Notes: generated by a model from the letters alone, not told the origin. DNA of 64,000 nucleotides from Rhodococcus sp. 06-462-5 (GCF_002258315.1 NZ_NOYD01000018.1:224129-288128), one strand, 5' to 3'. Counted from the stretch's first letter, positions 44,839 to 55,059 are shown. Made by a program: numbers and translations.

Positions 44839-45742
44839 ACCTACGAGTCCGGTCGGTGTTTTCGTCGGACTGGCGACACTCGACGTCATCCATCGAGTGT
44901 CGGCAGCGCCGGCACCCAACCAGAAGATCACCTCGAGCGCGCAGTTCGTCGCGGCGGGAGGTCCTGCTGCCAACGCGGCAGTGACGTTCGCCGCGCTGGG
45001 CGGGACGGCTGTGCTCGTGACCGCGCTCGGAGACGATCCGGTGGCAGCGTTGGTCAAGGCCGACCTGTCGGCATTCGGTGTGCGGGTGATCGACGCGGCA
45101 GAGGGCTCCACCAGGTCGGTGCCCGTCTCGTCGGTGACGGTGATCGAAGCGACCGGCGACCGATCGGTCGTCTCGGCCGACGCCGTGAACTCCGACGCCT
45201 CGCCGCCGGAGGACCTGGAGGCCGTTGTTGCCGGTGCCGACGTCGTTCTGGTCGACGGGCACCACCCCCTGATCGCCTGCGCCGCCGCGGAACATGCGGC
45301 GGCGCGGGTTACCACGTTGGTCGTGGACGCCGGTCGCTGGAAACCGGTCATGAGCGAGTTGATCCCGCACGCCACGGACATGGTGTGCTCGGCCGACTTT
45401 CGGGCTCCGGGTACCTCGGACACGGCCACGACAGCCGCGGCACTCGTTGCATCCGGCGCACGTACCGTAGTCACCACCCACGGCGGCGAGCCTGTCGAAT
45501 GGTGGTCCGAAGGATCGTCGGGATCGGTCGATGTGGAGCCGGTAGCAGTGGTGGATACCCTGGGTGCCGGGGATGCGTTCCACGGCGCGTATGCCTACTA
45601 CTCGACGCAGCCGGGCTCGCTCGCCGAGCGCATCGACAGATCGGCTCACGTTGCCGCACTGCGCTGCTCGATTATCGGCCCCAGAGCGTGGCTACACGAA
45701 CTTTCCATCCGCGGACTCGAAAGCGACAACGGTGAGCATTGA
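44819..45742 (+). CDS. PfkB-family sugar kinase
   Basis: 307 aa, ATG with GGAGGAG upstream. N-terminal GG motif FVAAGGPAANAAVTFAALGG and C-terminal DTLGAGDAFHGAYAYY with the catalytic Asp. Ribokinase-like enzymes phosphorylate fructose, fructose-1-phosphate, ribose or tagatose-6-phosphate. With a class II aldolase at the end of the operon, fructose(-phosphate) or tagatose-phosphate is the best guess. Overlaps both neighbours. Confidence 0.88.
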   Translation: MNAPDAEPTSPVGVFVGLATLDVIHRVSAAPAPNQKITSSAQFVAAGGPAANAAVTFAALGGTAVLVTALGDDPVAALVKADLSAFGVRVIDAAEGSTRSVPVSSVTVIEATGDRSVVSADAVNSDASPPEDLEAVVAGADVVLVDGHHPLIACAAAEHAAARVTTLVVDAGRWKPVMSELIPHATDMVCSADFRAPGTSDTATTAAALVASGARTVVTTHGGEPVEWWSEGSSGSVDVEPVAVVDTLGAGDAFHGAYAYYSTQPGSLAERIDRSAHVAALRCSIIGPRAWLHELSIRGLESDNGEH

Positions 45743-46382
45743 CCAGGACGTACAGGAAGCCACCCTCTCCGAACTCGTGGAGCTGGCGCGAACGCTGGCC
45801 GTACCCGGTGAGCGGCGCATACTCGGTCTGACCGGCGCGCCCGGTGCCGGAAAGTCCACTGTGGCACAGCAACTCGTCGATGCGCTCGGGCCGGAACTGG
45901 CGGTACTGGTTCCCATGGACGGATTTCACCTCGCCAACGAAGTGTTGATCGAACTGGGCCGGCTCGATCGCAAGGGTGCCCACGACACGTTCGACGACGG
46001 TGGCTACGCGCGCCTGGTCGCGGCGATCCACGAGCAGCGACCCGGGGACCCCCTGGTGTACGCGCCGAAGTTTCGGCGTGAGATCGAGGAATCCATAGGC
46101 TCGGCCGTTCCTGTTCCGTCGAATGTTCCGCTCGTCATCACCGAGGGCAACTATCTGCTGATGGAGTCCGACGCGTGGCCGGCGGCGCGGGCGATGATCG
46201 ACGAAGTCTGGTTTCTGGCTCCGGACACGAGGGTTCGGCACGAGCGACTGGTGGCCAGGCACGAGGCCTATGGAAAGTCGCACGAGGACGCGGAGTTCTG
46301 GGCCCTGGGATCGGACGAACGCAACGCGGAACTGATCGGGTCGACCGCACGCCGCGCCGATCGAATCCTGCGGCTGACATGA
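45732..46382 (+). CDS. P-loop kinase of the FrcK/uridine-kinase class
   Basis: 216 aa, GTG start at 45732 overlapping the PfkB gene by 11 bp. Walker A GLTGAPGAGKST, VPMDGFHLANEVL (the Asp/His of the uridine-kinase family), then VITEGNYLLMESDAW. It matches the pattern of FrcK, encoded beside frcBCA in rhizobia. The substrate is unproven. Two different kinases in one operon suggest two successive phosphorylations or two sugars. Confidence 0.83.
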   Translation: MSIDQDVQEATLSELVELARTLAVPGERRILGLTGAPGAGKSTVAQQLVDALGPELAVLVPMDGFHLANEVLIELGRLDRKGAHDTFDDGGYARLVAAIHEQRPGDPLVYAPKFRREIEESIGSAVPVPSNVPLVITEGNYLLMESDAWPAARAMIDEVWFLAPDTRVRHERLVARHEAYGKSHEDAEFWALGSDERNAELIGSTARRADRILRLT

Positions 46383-46427
46383 CGATTCCACAGAGCCGCG
46401 AGGCACGACAGTGCTGGGCCGACTGAT

Positions 46428-47462
46428 ATGCCCACGATGGACGATGTCGCACGCCTGGCAGGGGTATCGGTATCGACCGTCTCGCACGTGCTCAACGGAA
46501 CCCGCAACGTCAATCCCGCCACCCGGGAACGCGTCGACGCGGCGATTCTCGAGATCGGATATCGCCGCAACGTCGTTGCTCGATCGCTCGCGGCAGGTCG
46601 GACTCACACCGTGGGGCTGTCCATTGCTGCGCTGACCAACCCGTACTTCGGCAGCCTGGTCCATGCCGTCGAGGAGCGGTTGTCCGAGGCCGGCTACGTG
46701 TTGATCCTCGGTGATTCGCACGACGAACCTCGGTCCGAGCGCAGGGTGACGGACTCGTTGCTGGACCGTCAGGTCGACGGCATGATTCTCGCGCCCGCGG
46801 CAGGCTCCGAATTCTCCACGATCCCCGAGATCGTGCGCAGCGGAACGCCTCTGGTGCTGATCGACCGGATGCTCGACATCTCCTGCGACCAGGTGGGCCC
46901 GGAGAACGACGCCTCGGCGTACGAGCTCACGACCCACCTCCTCGACGCCGGACATCGACGCATCGCGATCGTCCGCGGCATCGAAGGAATCTCCTCCACG
47001 ACAGAGCGATTCGACGGCTACACCCGCGCACTGGCAGATCGAGGAATCGAACTCGATCCGCGACTGATTCTCGACGGTCGGTCCAACGTCGAGGTGGCCG
47101 AGTCTCGGGTGCGCGAGCTCATGTCGGGTCCGGATCGGCCGTCGGCGCTGGTGTCGATGAACAATTCGATGACCATCGGATCACTGAAAGCGGTTCGCGG
47201 CCTTGGCTTGTCGATTCCCGCCGACCTCGCCTTCGTCTGCTACGACGACTTCGAGTGGTCGGATCTGTTCGAGCCACGGCTCACAGCGGCGGCTCAGGAC
47301 GTGCAGACGATCGGCCGAACCGCAGCCGACCTGGTTCTCCGGCGCATCGAGGGGCACGAGGACGCGCCCCGATCGATCCGGGTACCGACCACCTTCACCC
47401 ATCGAAATTCCTGCGGCTGCACTGCACCTCGAGCCGACGTGCCGGCCGCACCCGAAAGATAG
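46428..47462 (+). CDS. LacI-family regulator of the sugar operon
   Basis: 344 aa. HTH TMDDVARLAGVSVSTVSHVLNGTRNV (about 3-28) with hinge helix NVVARSLAAGRT, then a periplasmic-binding-like ligand domain. Encoded inside the operon it presumably controls through the operator at 41951-41980. The start ATG at 46428 is 46 bp after the kinase gene. The Cys-rich tail (CGCTAP) is unusual but short. Confidence 0.92.
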   Translation: MPTMDDVARLAGVSVSTVSHVLNGTRNVNPATRERVDAAILEIGYRRNVVARSLAAGRTHTVGLSIAALTNPYFGSLVHAVEERLSEAGYVLILGDSHDEPRSERRVTDSLLDRQVDGMILAPAAGSEFSTIPEIVRSGTPLVLIDRMLDISCDQVGPENDASAYELTTHLLDAGHRRIAIVRGIEGISSTTERFDGYTRALADRGIELDPRLILDGRSNVEVAESRVRELMSGPDRPSALVSMNNSMTIGSLKAVRGLGLSIPADLAFVCYDDFEWSDLFEPRLTAAAQDVQTIGRTAADLVLRRIEGHEDAPRSIRVPTTFTHRNSCGCTAPRADVPAAPER

Positions 47463-47470
47463 GACAGCTC

Positions 47471-48493
<1,023 letters not shown>

Positions 48494-48588
48494 GAATCTT
48501 CTCCGCCGAACGTGTCGAAATCTGCGGACCGGTTCCGTCCCAGGGGCGAATGCGGCAACAATGGCCGCATCGAACGTCAGGAGACACA

Positions 48589-48996
48589 ATGGCCAAGTAC
48601 CTCATGCTCAAGCACTACCGCGGCGCTCCGGAACCGATCAACAACGTCCCGATGGACCGGTGGACCCCGGCCGAAGTGCACGACCACATCCAGTTCATGG
48701 AAGATTTCGCCGCCGAGCTGGAGAAGACCGGCGAGTTCGTCGACGCCCAGGCGCTGGCCCCCGAGGGAACCTGGGTCAGCTCCGGCGGTGAGGGCAAGCC
48801 ACCGGTCACCGACGGCCCGTTCGCCGAGACCAAGGATCTCATCGCAGGCTGGATGATCATCGACGTCGATTCGTACGATCGCGCGTTGGAACTGGCCGGA
48901 CAGTTGTCGGCCGCGCCCGGGGCAGGCGGGAAGCCCATTCACGAGTGGCTCGAGCTGCGTCCGTTCATGGAGGCTCCTCCCACGATCGCCGACTGA
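48589..48996 (+). CDS. YCII/DGPF-domain protein
   Basis: 135 aa, ATG with GGAGACACA upstream. The family signature VTDGPFAETKDLIAGWMIID, with the conserved DGPF, is complete. DGPF proteins are encoded directly beside ECF42 sigma factors in many actinobacteria, as here, and are thought to be both partner and target. The biochemical role is unknown. Confidence 0.88.
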   Translation: MAKYLMLKHYRGAPEPINNVPMDRWTPAEVHDHIQFMEDFAAELEKTGEFVDAQALAPEGTWVSSGGEGKPPVTDGPFAETKDLIAGWMIIDVDSYDRALELAGQLSAAPGAGGKPIHEWLELRPFMEAPPTIAD

Positions 48997-49004
48997 CGAT
49001 CGCC

Positions 49005-50168
49005 GTGGACCCCCGGGTGCTGCGGGCCCTGACGCCCGCCGTGATCGGCGTCCTCGTCCACCGCGGAGCAGACTTCGCGGCGGCCGAGGATGCCGCTGCG
49101 GAAGCGATGCTAGAGGCGATCTCGACGTGGGTCGCCGAAGCACCGACCGACCCGAAGGGCTGGCTGGTCACCGTTGCCTGGCGGAAATTTCTCGACTCGC
49201 AACGCTCCGAGAAGGCGCGACGAGCCCGTGAGGATCGGGTCGCTGCCCAACCGGATCCCGGCAGTGTGGGCGGCGTCGACGACACCTTGCAATTGTTCTT
49301 CCTGTGCGCGCATCCTTCGCTCGGTCCGGCAGCGGCGGTGGCACTGACGCTGCGTGCCGTCGGGGGATTGACGACGCGGCAGATCGCGCAGGCGTACCTG
49401 GTGCCGGAGAAGACCATGGCGCAACGCATCAGCCGGGCCAAACGCACGGTGCGCGACGTGCGTTTCGACGCCCCCGGTGACGTGGGGACGGTGCGACGGG
49501 TGCTGTATCTCGTCTTCAACGAGGGGTACACCGGGGACGTCGATCTGGCGGCCGAGGCGATTCGATTGACCCGGCAGCTGGCCGAGTTGTCCGACGACGA
49601 GGAAACGGCCGGACTGTTGGCGCTGATGCTGCTGCACCACGCACGCCGTTCGGCCAGGACGGGGCCCGACGGTCACGTCGTTCCTCTCGCCGAGCAGGAC
49701 CGATCTCGTTGGGACACAACGCTGATAGCGGAGGGCGTGTGGATACTGCAGGCTGCGCTCGCCCGGGATCGGTTGGGCGAGTTCCAGGCGCAGGCGGCGA
49801 TCGCGGCACTGCACGCCGATGCGAGCTGCGTGGAGGAGACCGACTGGCCGCAGATCGTCGAGTGGTACGACGAGTTGCTCGCTTTCGCAGACAGTTCCGT
49901 GGTGCGACTCAATCGAGCGGTGGCGATCGGGGAGGCCGACGGTCCGGCGGCGGGACTTGCGGCACTGGGCGAGGTCGATTCGGCCGTCCCGCGGCACACG
50001 GCGGCGGCCGCCTACCTGCACGAGAAGTCCGGTGATCTGCAGCGTGCCGCCGAGTTGTACGCGCAGGCGGCGGAGAAGGCGTCCTCGATCCCCGAGCGGC
50101 ACCATCTGACGATGCGGGCCGCGCGGATCCGCTCTACAGGCCAACCAACGGACCGATCGGTTTCGTAA
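49005..50168 (+). CDS. ECF42-type sigma factor with long C-terminal extension
   Basis: 387 aa from a GTG 8 bp after the DGPF gene; a GTG at 48945 is also possible. Region 2 (FAAAEDAAAEAMLEAISTW, then PKGWLVTVAWRKFLDSQRSEKARR) and region 4 (LTTRQIAQAYLVPEKTMAQRISRAKRTVR) cover the first 160 residues. The C-terminal 200 residues are helical, TPR-like (LNRAVAIGEADGPAAGLAAL, then AELYAQAAEKA). ECF42 has no anti-sigma factor; its extension is thought to control it. The DGPF gene is the expected target. Confidence 0.88.
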   Translation: MDPRVLRALTPAVIGVLVHRGADFAAAEDAAAEAMLEAISTWVAEAPTDPKGWLVTVAWRKFLDSQRSEKARRAREDRVAAQPDPGSVGGVDDTLQLFFLCAHPSLGPAAAVALTLRAVGGLTTRQIAQAYLVPEKTMAQRISRAKRTVRDVRFDAPGDVGTVRRVLYLVFNEGYTGDVDLAAEAIRLTRQLAELSDDEETAGLLALMLLHHARRSARTGPDGHVVPLAEQDRSRWDTTLIAEGVWILQAALARDRLGEFQAQAAIAALHADASCVEETDWPQIVEWYDELLAFADSSVVRLNRAVAIGEADGPAAGLAALGEVDSAVPRHTAAAAYLHEKSGDLQRAAELYAQAAEKASSIPERHHLTMRAARIRSTGQPTDRSVS

Positions 50169-50211
50169 TCCGATCGTTAGCGGTAGAAAGCGGAATTCGT
50201 GCGACCCTCGT

Positions 50212-51234
50212 ATGGTGCTGATGTTGCGTGTGGGACAGAAGAGAAAAAAGCGAACTCGATCCGCCGCGGTCGTGACGGCAGTAGCAGTGGCGTCGATGCT
50301 GATCACCGGAACGTCGGCGCAGGCGCTGCCGGGGAACTCGGGATCGGCCGACGCGGCTGCGGGAGCCGTCGGCATCCATCAGGTGTCGGCGACTCGAGCT
50401 GTGCTGAACGTGTTCTCCCCGTCCATGAATCGCGTCATCTCCAATGAGGTGTTGCATTCCCCCGACGACGGACCGGCACCCACTCTCGTGCTGCTCAACG
50501 GAGCGCTCGGCAACGAGGACGGCGTCGGGTGGCTCAACAATTCCGGCGTGGAGAAGTTCTTCCTCGACAAGAAGGTCACCGTCGTGGCACCGATCGGTGG
50601 CCGCTTCAGCTTCTACACCGACTGGCAGACAACCGATCCGGTGCTCGGCAGCAACATGTGGCAGACCTACCTCACTCGCGAATTGCCTGCCGCTGTCGAC
50701 GCAGCCTACGGATCGACCGGCAGGCGCGGCGTGGCAGGACTGTCGATGAGCGGTGGGCCCGCACTCGACCTCGCGATCCAGGCCCCGGACGTGTTCGACG
50801 CGGCCGCGTCGTTCAGCGGATGTCCGGCACCGTCCAACCCGCTTGCCACCGCCGGCATTTCGGCGATGATCGCCGGCGGACTCAACAACCCCTTCAATAT
50901 GTGGGGGCTACCGGGAAGCCAGGGATGGCGCGACCACGACCCGTCGCTCAACGTCGAACGGCTACGCGGAACCGCGGTGTACGTCAGCTCGTCTCGCGGA
51001 CTCCCCGGACCGGTCGATCGCATTCCCGAGGGCGCGATCCCGCCGTTCGGAGGCATGGCGGTCGAAGCGATGGTGAACTACTGCACGTCGATCTTCGTCG
51101 ACGCTCTGCGCCGGGCCGACGTGCCCGCGACGGTCTCCATGCGCGACGAGGGTGCACACACCTGGCCGCTGTTCGAGGATCAGCTACGCGAGGCGTGGTT
51201 CACCACGCTGGCACCGGCTCTGGGAACCAGGTGA
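50212..51234 (+). CDS. Antigen-85-type mycolyltransferase/esterase
   Basis: 340 aa. Basic start and Sec signal peptide ending TSAQALPG (about 39-41). Alpha/beta-hydrolase with nucleophile elbow GVAGLSMSGGPAL (Ser about 180), Trp/Asn-rich segments (NNPFNMWG), and Asp/His later (DEGAHTW). Such enzymes add mycolic acids to trehalose or arabinogalactan in the outer layer, so the organism should have mycolates. Alternatively a simple secreted esterase. Stands alone. Confidence 0.85.
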   Translation: MVLMLRVGQKRKKRTRSAAVVTAVAVASMLITGTSAQALPGNSGSADAAAGAVGIHQVSATRAVLNVFSPSMNRVISNEVLHSPDDGPAPTLVLLNGALGNEDGVGWLNNSGVEKFFLDKKVTVVAPIGGRFSFYTDWQTTDPVLGSNMWQTYLTRELPAAVDAAYGSTGRRGVAGLSMSGGPALDLAIQAPDVFDAAASFSGCPAPSNPLATAGISAMIAGGLNNPFNMWGLPGSQGWRDHDPSLNVERLRGTAVYVSSSRGLPGPVDRIPEGAIPPFGGMAVEAMVNYCTSIFVDALRRADVPATVSMRDEGAHTWPLFEDQLREAWFTTLAPALGTR

Positions 51235-51296
51235 TTGCGCGGAGACCCGCGCGGGTACGCGTCGGTGGATATCACCGACGAAGGGACGACCCGAAC

Positions 51297-51512
51297 ATGT
51301 CGAAAGACGAATTGCACAAGGGCGACAAGGTCGAATGGCAGACCCACGGAACGAAAACCGAGGGCGAGGTGGTCGAGAAGATCACCTCCGAGACCGAAGC
51401 TGCAGGCCGAACCGTGAAGGCGTCGAAGGACGACCCGCAGTACCGCGTCGAGAGCGACAAGTCGGGTAAGGACGCGGTGCACAAGCCGGAAGCGCTCGAC
51501 AAGAAGGACTGA
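51297..51512 (+). CDS. Small HVA1/TUDOR-domain protein (DUF2945)
   Basis: 71 aa, ATG after ACGAAGGGACG. The fold signal is KGDKVEWQTHGTKTEGEVVEKIT (about 8-30), then a charged tail PQYRVESDKSGKDAVHKPEAL. The family is named hypervirulence-associated but is widespread in soil bacteria, often with stress genes. A strong hairpin follows 17 bp after the stop. Confidence 0.85.
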   Translation: MSKDELHKGDKVEWQTHGTKTEGEVVEKITSETEAAGRTVKASKDDPQYRVESDKSGKDAVHKPEALDKKD

Positions 51513-51528
51513 CGGCACACGCATCTCC

Positions 51529-51564
51529 CGATGCGCCCCGAGTCCACGGACTCGGGGCGCATCG
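51529..51564. terminator. Bidirectional hairpin terminator
   Basis: A 17-bp perfect stem (CGATGCGCCCCGAGTCC and its complement) with almost no loop, between two convergent genes that stop at 51512 (+) and 51572 (-). No U-run, but the long GC stem is typical of actinobacterial terminators. Confidence 0.8.
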
Positions 51565-51571
51565 GAAGATC

Positions 51572-53605
51572 TCAGGCCTGAGGCACCGAACGCTCTGCGC
51601 CCCAACTCCGTTCGATGTAGCCGCGGATCCGTTCGATGTCCTCGTCCGGGATTCTCTCCGGCTCGCCGTGCTCGAGCGGATCGGTGTGGAAGATGTAGAG
51701 CCGTGAGGCGAACTGGTCGAACGGAAGCGAACCTTCTCCTGCGCGTTCGCCGTTGCCCGCCGTACCCACCACGACGCCGTCGCCCCAGTCCTGCCCGCTG
51801 TCGTTGTTCGGGTTGAAGAAGTACACCCGCATGACACCGTCGGGGTCTGCGGACACGCGCAGAATCGTGATGGCGTGCCACCCCACATATCGTGCGGCAC
51901 TGTCGGTTACGGCCACACCGGCAGGCTGTGGATGGATCAACGGCTGGTGTCCGTTGTACTCCGGGTGGTACGCCGCGTAGAACTGCCGCAGGAAGGCGTC
52001 CAGGTCCACGAGATTTCCCGTCTCGACATCGACGTCGATGTGGAATTCTCGCGCCGACCACCAGCCGTGAAACTCCGGGTTGACCCAGCGGTGCGGATCA
52101 CCGGGACGATCGGCACAACGCCGGACCATCTCGGCGTAGATGCGATCGAGGTGCGGAACCAGCAACAACGACGCGGGATCGAGGTCGACCGGATCGGACG
52201 TGGCGACGCCGCTGACGCTCTCGGTCGACGAGATCGACTGCCCCTCGAAGTGCATGACGATCTCCTCGTCACGTGCCGCCCACACCACCATCTGCAGCAG
52301 GTAGTCGGGATCGTTGTAGGCCCACATCGACAACGCCCGCGCCGACTGACACGTCGGGTTGTCGCCCTGGCCGACGCCGAGGGGCTGGCCGAGCATCGAG
52401 AGCAGACCCCCGAGCAAGCGTGACTCCGGCGCGGGGACGGGTCCGAACGTGGTGATCAGTCGTTCCCGCACCGCAGGAGCGAGTTTCAGCGACATCTGCC
52501 GCCACAGGGACGGCACGATCGGCGGCTGATGCAGAATTCCGCGATCGAGAAGCAGTGCCAGCCCGTAGAGGCACTGCGCGGTCTCGGGGTACACCGTCTC
52601 CTCGATGAGGCGATGAACCAATTCCGGATACCGCGTCAGGCAGGTCCGGCCGGTATCGGACAGACCGAGCGCCTCGGGCAGAACGTACGAGTAATGGTCG
52701 ACGAGATACTGCGTGAGCGTCGCGTGGTACGGCGAGACCAGACCGGTGTCGTGCATGGCACGCGCGAATCCGCGGGCCTCGAACTGCAACGCCTCGACGT
52801 CCATCGCTTCGAGCCGAGACCGGTACACCTCGACGCCCGGGTCCTCGCGGCACGCATCGGTGGTACCGAACAGTGCCGTGATCAACCGGTCCAGGCCCTG
52901 GCCGGAATTGCCGAGGTCGACGGTCGGATCGTCACGATAGATCGCGATGCGCGTGACCATCGCCTTGATGGTGTCCACCTGAATCGGACGCTGGCGCAGA
53001 ATCCGCCAGATCTCCTCGACCAACTCGTCGAGCACGCTGTCGTACCCGATCTGCTGCGCGACGTACCCGAACAGATCACGAATCAGATGTGCGGTGCGGC
53101 CCAAGCGAACTCGCTCCGACTCCGACGGCGGCGTGAAGAGCACGTCGAGGTTGAGGGCGAGAACCTGCGAGAGAAACCGCCGCGCCTCCTCGGCAGTCAC
53201 GGCAGGATGGTCGTACTCACCCGCGACGATCGCGATCATGCGCAGTTCGCTGGTTGCCTCGAGCACCACGGTGTCGTCGTTGCCGCTGCGCAGGCTCGGC
53301 CCCACGAACGCCGGGACGAGAATGTCCGGCTGGGCCCAGTCCGTACCTGCGAACAGCCCTGCCTGCTCGAGCATGGCTGCGCGTTCGCGAATTGCATCGC
53401 AACCGCCGGGCTGCAACAACACTCGATGCAGGCCGTCGAGAACCCGTCGCACCTTCGTGTTCTTGCTGAACTCCGGTGCCCCGGCCAGCGCCTCTGTGGC
53501 GTGGTCCAGCTGGGCCAGCCGTGACACCAGAGCCTTGTCGACCGGTGCAGAGTCGTTCATAGTCTGCGTCGTGGGTTCGTGGTCGTTGCCGAGTTGCTGC
53601 TTCAC
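51572..53605 (-). CDS. Large protein with possible papain-like C-terminal catalytic site, coupled to ATP-grasp enzyme
   Basis: 677 aa from a GTG whose GTGA overlaps the ATP-grasp stop; a Met at 53560 gives 662 aa, numbering used here. I know no named family for it. The first 390 residues look helical. From about 395 a cysteine-protease-like order appears: Gln398 and Cys404 in GQGDNPTCQSARALSMWA (the Q-to-C spacing of 6 equals that of papain), His562 in YVGWHAITILRV, and Asn583 in YFFNPNNDSGQDWGDG. This could be a peptidase, amidase or transglutaminase-like enzyme. With an ATP-dependent ligase next door, a make-and-cut pair for a peptide or amide is conceivable. No signal peptide, so cytosolic. 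Function unproven. Confidence 0.7.
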   Translation of the reverse strand: MKQQLGNDHEPTTQTMNDSAPVDKALVSRLAQLDHATEALAGAPEFSKNTKVRRVLDGLHRVLLQPGGCDAIRERAAMLEQAGLFAGTDWAQPDILVPAFVGPSLRSGNDDTVVLEATSELRMIAIVAGEYDHPAVTAEEARRFLSQVLALNLDVLFTPPSESERVRLGRTAHLIRDLFGYVAQQIGYDSVLDELVEEIWRILRQRPIQVDTIKAMVTRIAIYRDDPTVDLGNSGQGLDRLITALFGTTDACREDPGVEVYRSRLEAMDVEALQFEARGFARAMHDTGLVSPYHATLTQYLVDHYSYVLPEALGLSDTGRTCLTRYPELVHRLIEETVYPETAQCLYGLALLLDRGILHQPPIVPSLWRQMSLKLAPAVRERLITTFGPVPAPESRLLGGLLSMLGQPLGVGQGDNPTCQSARALSMWAYNDPDYLLQMVVWAARDEEIVMHFEGQSISSTESVSGVATSDPVDLDPASLLLVPHLDRIYAEMVRRCADRPGDPHRWVNPEFHGWWSAREFHIDVDVETGNLVDLDAFLRQFYAAYHPEYNGHQPLIHPQPAGVAVTDSAARYVGWHAITILRVSADPDGVMRVYFFNPNNDSGQDWGDGVVVGTAGNGERAGEGSLPFDQFASRLYIFHTDPLEHGEPERIPDEDIERIRGYIERSWGAERSVPQA

Positions 53606-54843
53606 ACGTAGAAGTCCAGTTCTTCCTGTTGCTTGAGCAGATCGCGCATTCGGTAGGGATCGTCGCCGAAGAAGTACAGCAGGCCCCAGTGGGTTCCGAA
53701 TGCCGTTCTCTTGGTGACTGTTTCCTCTACCGGAGCCGACAGGTCGTTGGTCTCGTAGTAGTCGTCGTCTGCGGTGACCTCGGGGATGACGAGATCGCTG
53801 ACTACGCGTCGACGCGGGTAGACGCCGAAGCATCCGGCGTGACCGGTGGCGTCCACCACCTCCTTCGGGAAGAAGGCGTCGATCTCCTCCTCGGTGGTCT
53901 TCGGGTCGAACGCCAATGCGAGGCCTTGATATGCGTTGAATCCGTAGGCCCGCTCGAGCAGCTCGAAGACCTTGAAACCCGGTGGGCGGTAAGCAACTTC
54001 ACCGAAGTACATCTCGCCGTCGCTGGTGACGAAGTACTCGGGGTGAATGAAACCGAACTCGATGTCGAAGGTCTTGATCAGCTTCTCGATCTGCACCGTG
54101 ATCTGCTCGCGGTACTTCTCCAGCTCGGGTGTCGCAGGAACGAACACCGAGTATCCGAGGGTGACGTACTCCGAGATGTTGAGGAACTTGATCTTGCCGT
54201 TGTGAATCCATGCTTCGACAGCGAACTCCCAGCCGTCGAGGTGCGATTCCATCAGCGCCGGAAATTCCTCGTCGGGAATGGAGTCGACCTCGTCAGGGGT
54301 ACGAATGACGCGGTGGCCGAGGCAACCGGCCTTGTCGAAGGCCTTGACATGAATCGGGTCGTTGGGATCGCCGTCGAGCTTGAGTAGCGTCTGGTTGACA
54401 CGTTTGAGGAATCGAGTGACGTCCTCACGGTCGTGGGCTTCTTCGAAGATGCCCACCCGAATGCCGCCGAGCTGAGCACGGCGCTTCATCAAGGACTTGT
54501 CGCGCAACAGCATTGCCTGACCGAACAGGCGTGGGTTGCCGAGCAGCACCGAGTTGATGGCACCGGCCCACTCGACCGTCTCCTCGTAGAGCGGTATCGC
54601 GACGTCGACGCCCTTTGCCTGCAGGGTCTCGGCGATTTCCAGTGAGCGATCGTTGAGTCGCTCGAAGTTCCACGGGAGGTAAGGAATGTCGTGCTCGGTG
54701 CAGTACGCCTCGGCCCACTCGGGGGCGACGACGACGTAGCGCCGATCGAACTTGTCCAGTGCTTCCACTGCGGCCAAACTCCAGCCCAGCAGTGCTACGA
54801 AGCCTTTGTTCGGGTCTTTCTCCAGCCTGTCTGGCTGAGCCAT
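53602..54843 (-). CDS. ATP-grasp ligase, unknown substrate
   Basis: 413 aa, ATG at 54843 with GGGAAGGAAC upstream. ATP-grasp signs: AMLLRDKSLMKRRAQLGGI (entry of the domain), PIHVKAFDKAGCLG, FEFAVEAWIHNGKIKFLNISEY, and the metal site FIHPEYFVTSDGEMYFGEVAYRPPG (about 280-305). It resembles carboxylase- or amino-acid-ligase-like members annotated as biotin-carboxylase subunit family, but no biotin partner is present. It is the first gene of the pair with the papain-like protein and is probably read from the palindrome-rich region upstream. Confidence 0.8.
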   Translation of the reverse strand: MAQPDRLEKDPNKGFVALLGWSLAAVEALDKFDRRYVVVAPEWAEAYCTEHDIPYLPWNFERLNDRSLEIAETLQAKGVDVAIPLYEETVEWAGAINSVLLGNPRLFGQAMLLRDKSLMKRRAQLGGIRVGIFEEAHDREDVTRFLKRVNQTLLKLDGDPNDPIHVKAFDKAGCLGHRVIRTPDEVDSIPDEEFPALMESHLDGWEFAVEAWIHNGKIKFLNISEYVTLGYSVFVPATPELEKYREQITVQIEKLIKTFDIEFGFIHPEYFVTSDGEMYFGEVAYRPPGFKVFELLERAYGFNAYQGLALAFDPKTTEEEIDAFFPKEVVDATGHAGCFGVYPRRRVVSDLVIPEVTADDDYYETNDLSAPVEETVTKRTAFGTHWGLLYFFGDDPYRMRDLLKQQEELDFYV

Positions 54844-54971
54844 GAAGTTCCTTCCCCTAGATGATTCATCGGTCGAGGTCCTTCGCTCCACCGTACAGAG
54901 GCACGATCGGACACTCGGCACCCCTGTCGGTGGCGGCGGATCGCGAACCCGCCGTACGCAGGGGTTCAGTA

Positions 54972-55019
54972 TTGTTCACGATCGACAGATTTCCGCCGAT
55001 CGTGCACGATCGTGAACAA
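54972..55019. promoter_or_regulatory. Large nested palindromes in a divergent promoter region
   Basis: Perfect 13-bp arms TTGTTCACGATCG (54972-54984) and its complement (55007-55019) with a 22-bp spacer. The right arm overlaps a separate perfect 16-bp palindrome, CGATCGTGCACGATCG (54997-55012). They lie between the ATP-grasp operon (-) and the acetyltransferase-like gene (+), so they probably bind a dimeric regulator that acts on one or both. Confidence 0.6.
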
Positions 55020-55059
55020 CGAGGTGCGGTGCGCGCCCACCGGGAACGAGGAGTGCGGA

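Noticed and set aside
53629..54387. 252-codon plus-strand frame inside the ATP-grasp gene
   Set aside because: The opposite strand has clear ATP-grasp motifs and a ribosome site; the plus-strand translation has no recognisable domain.
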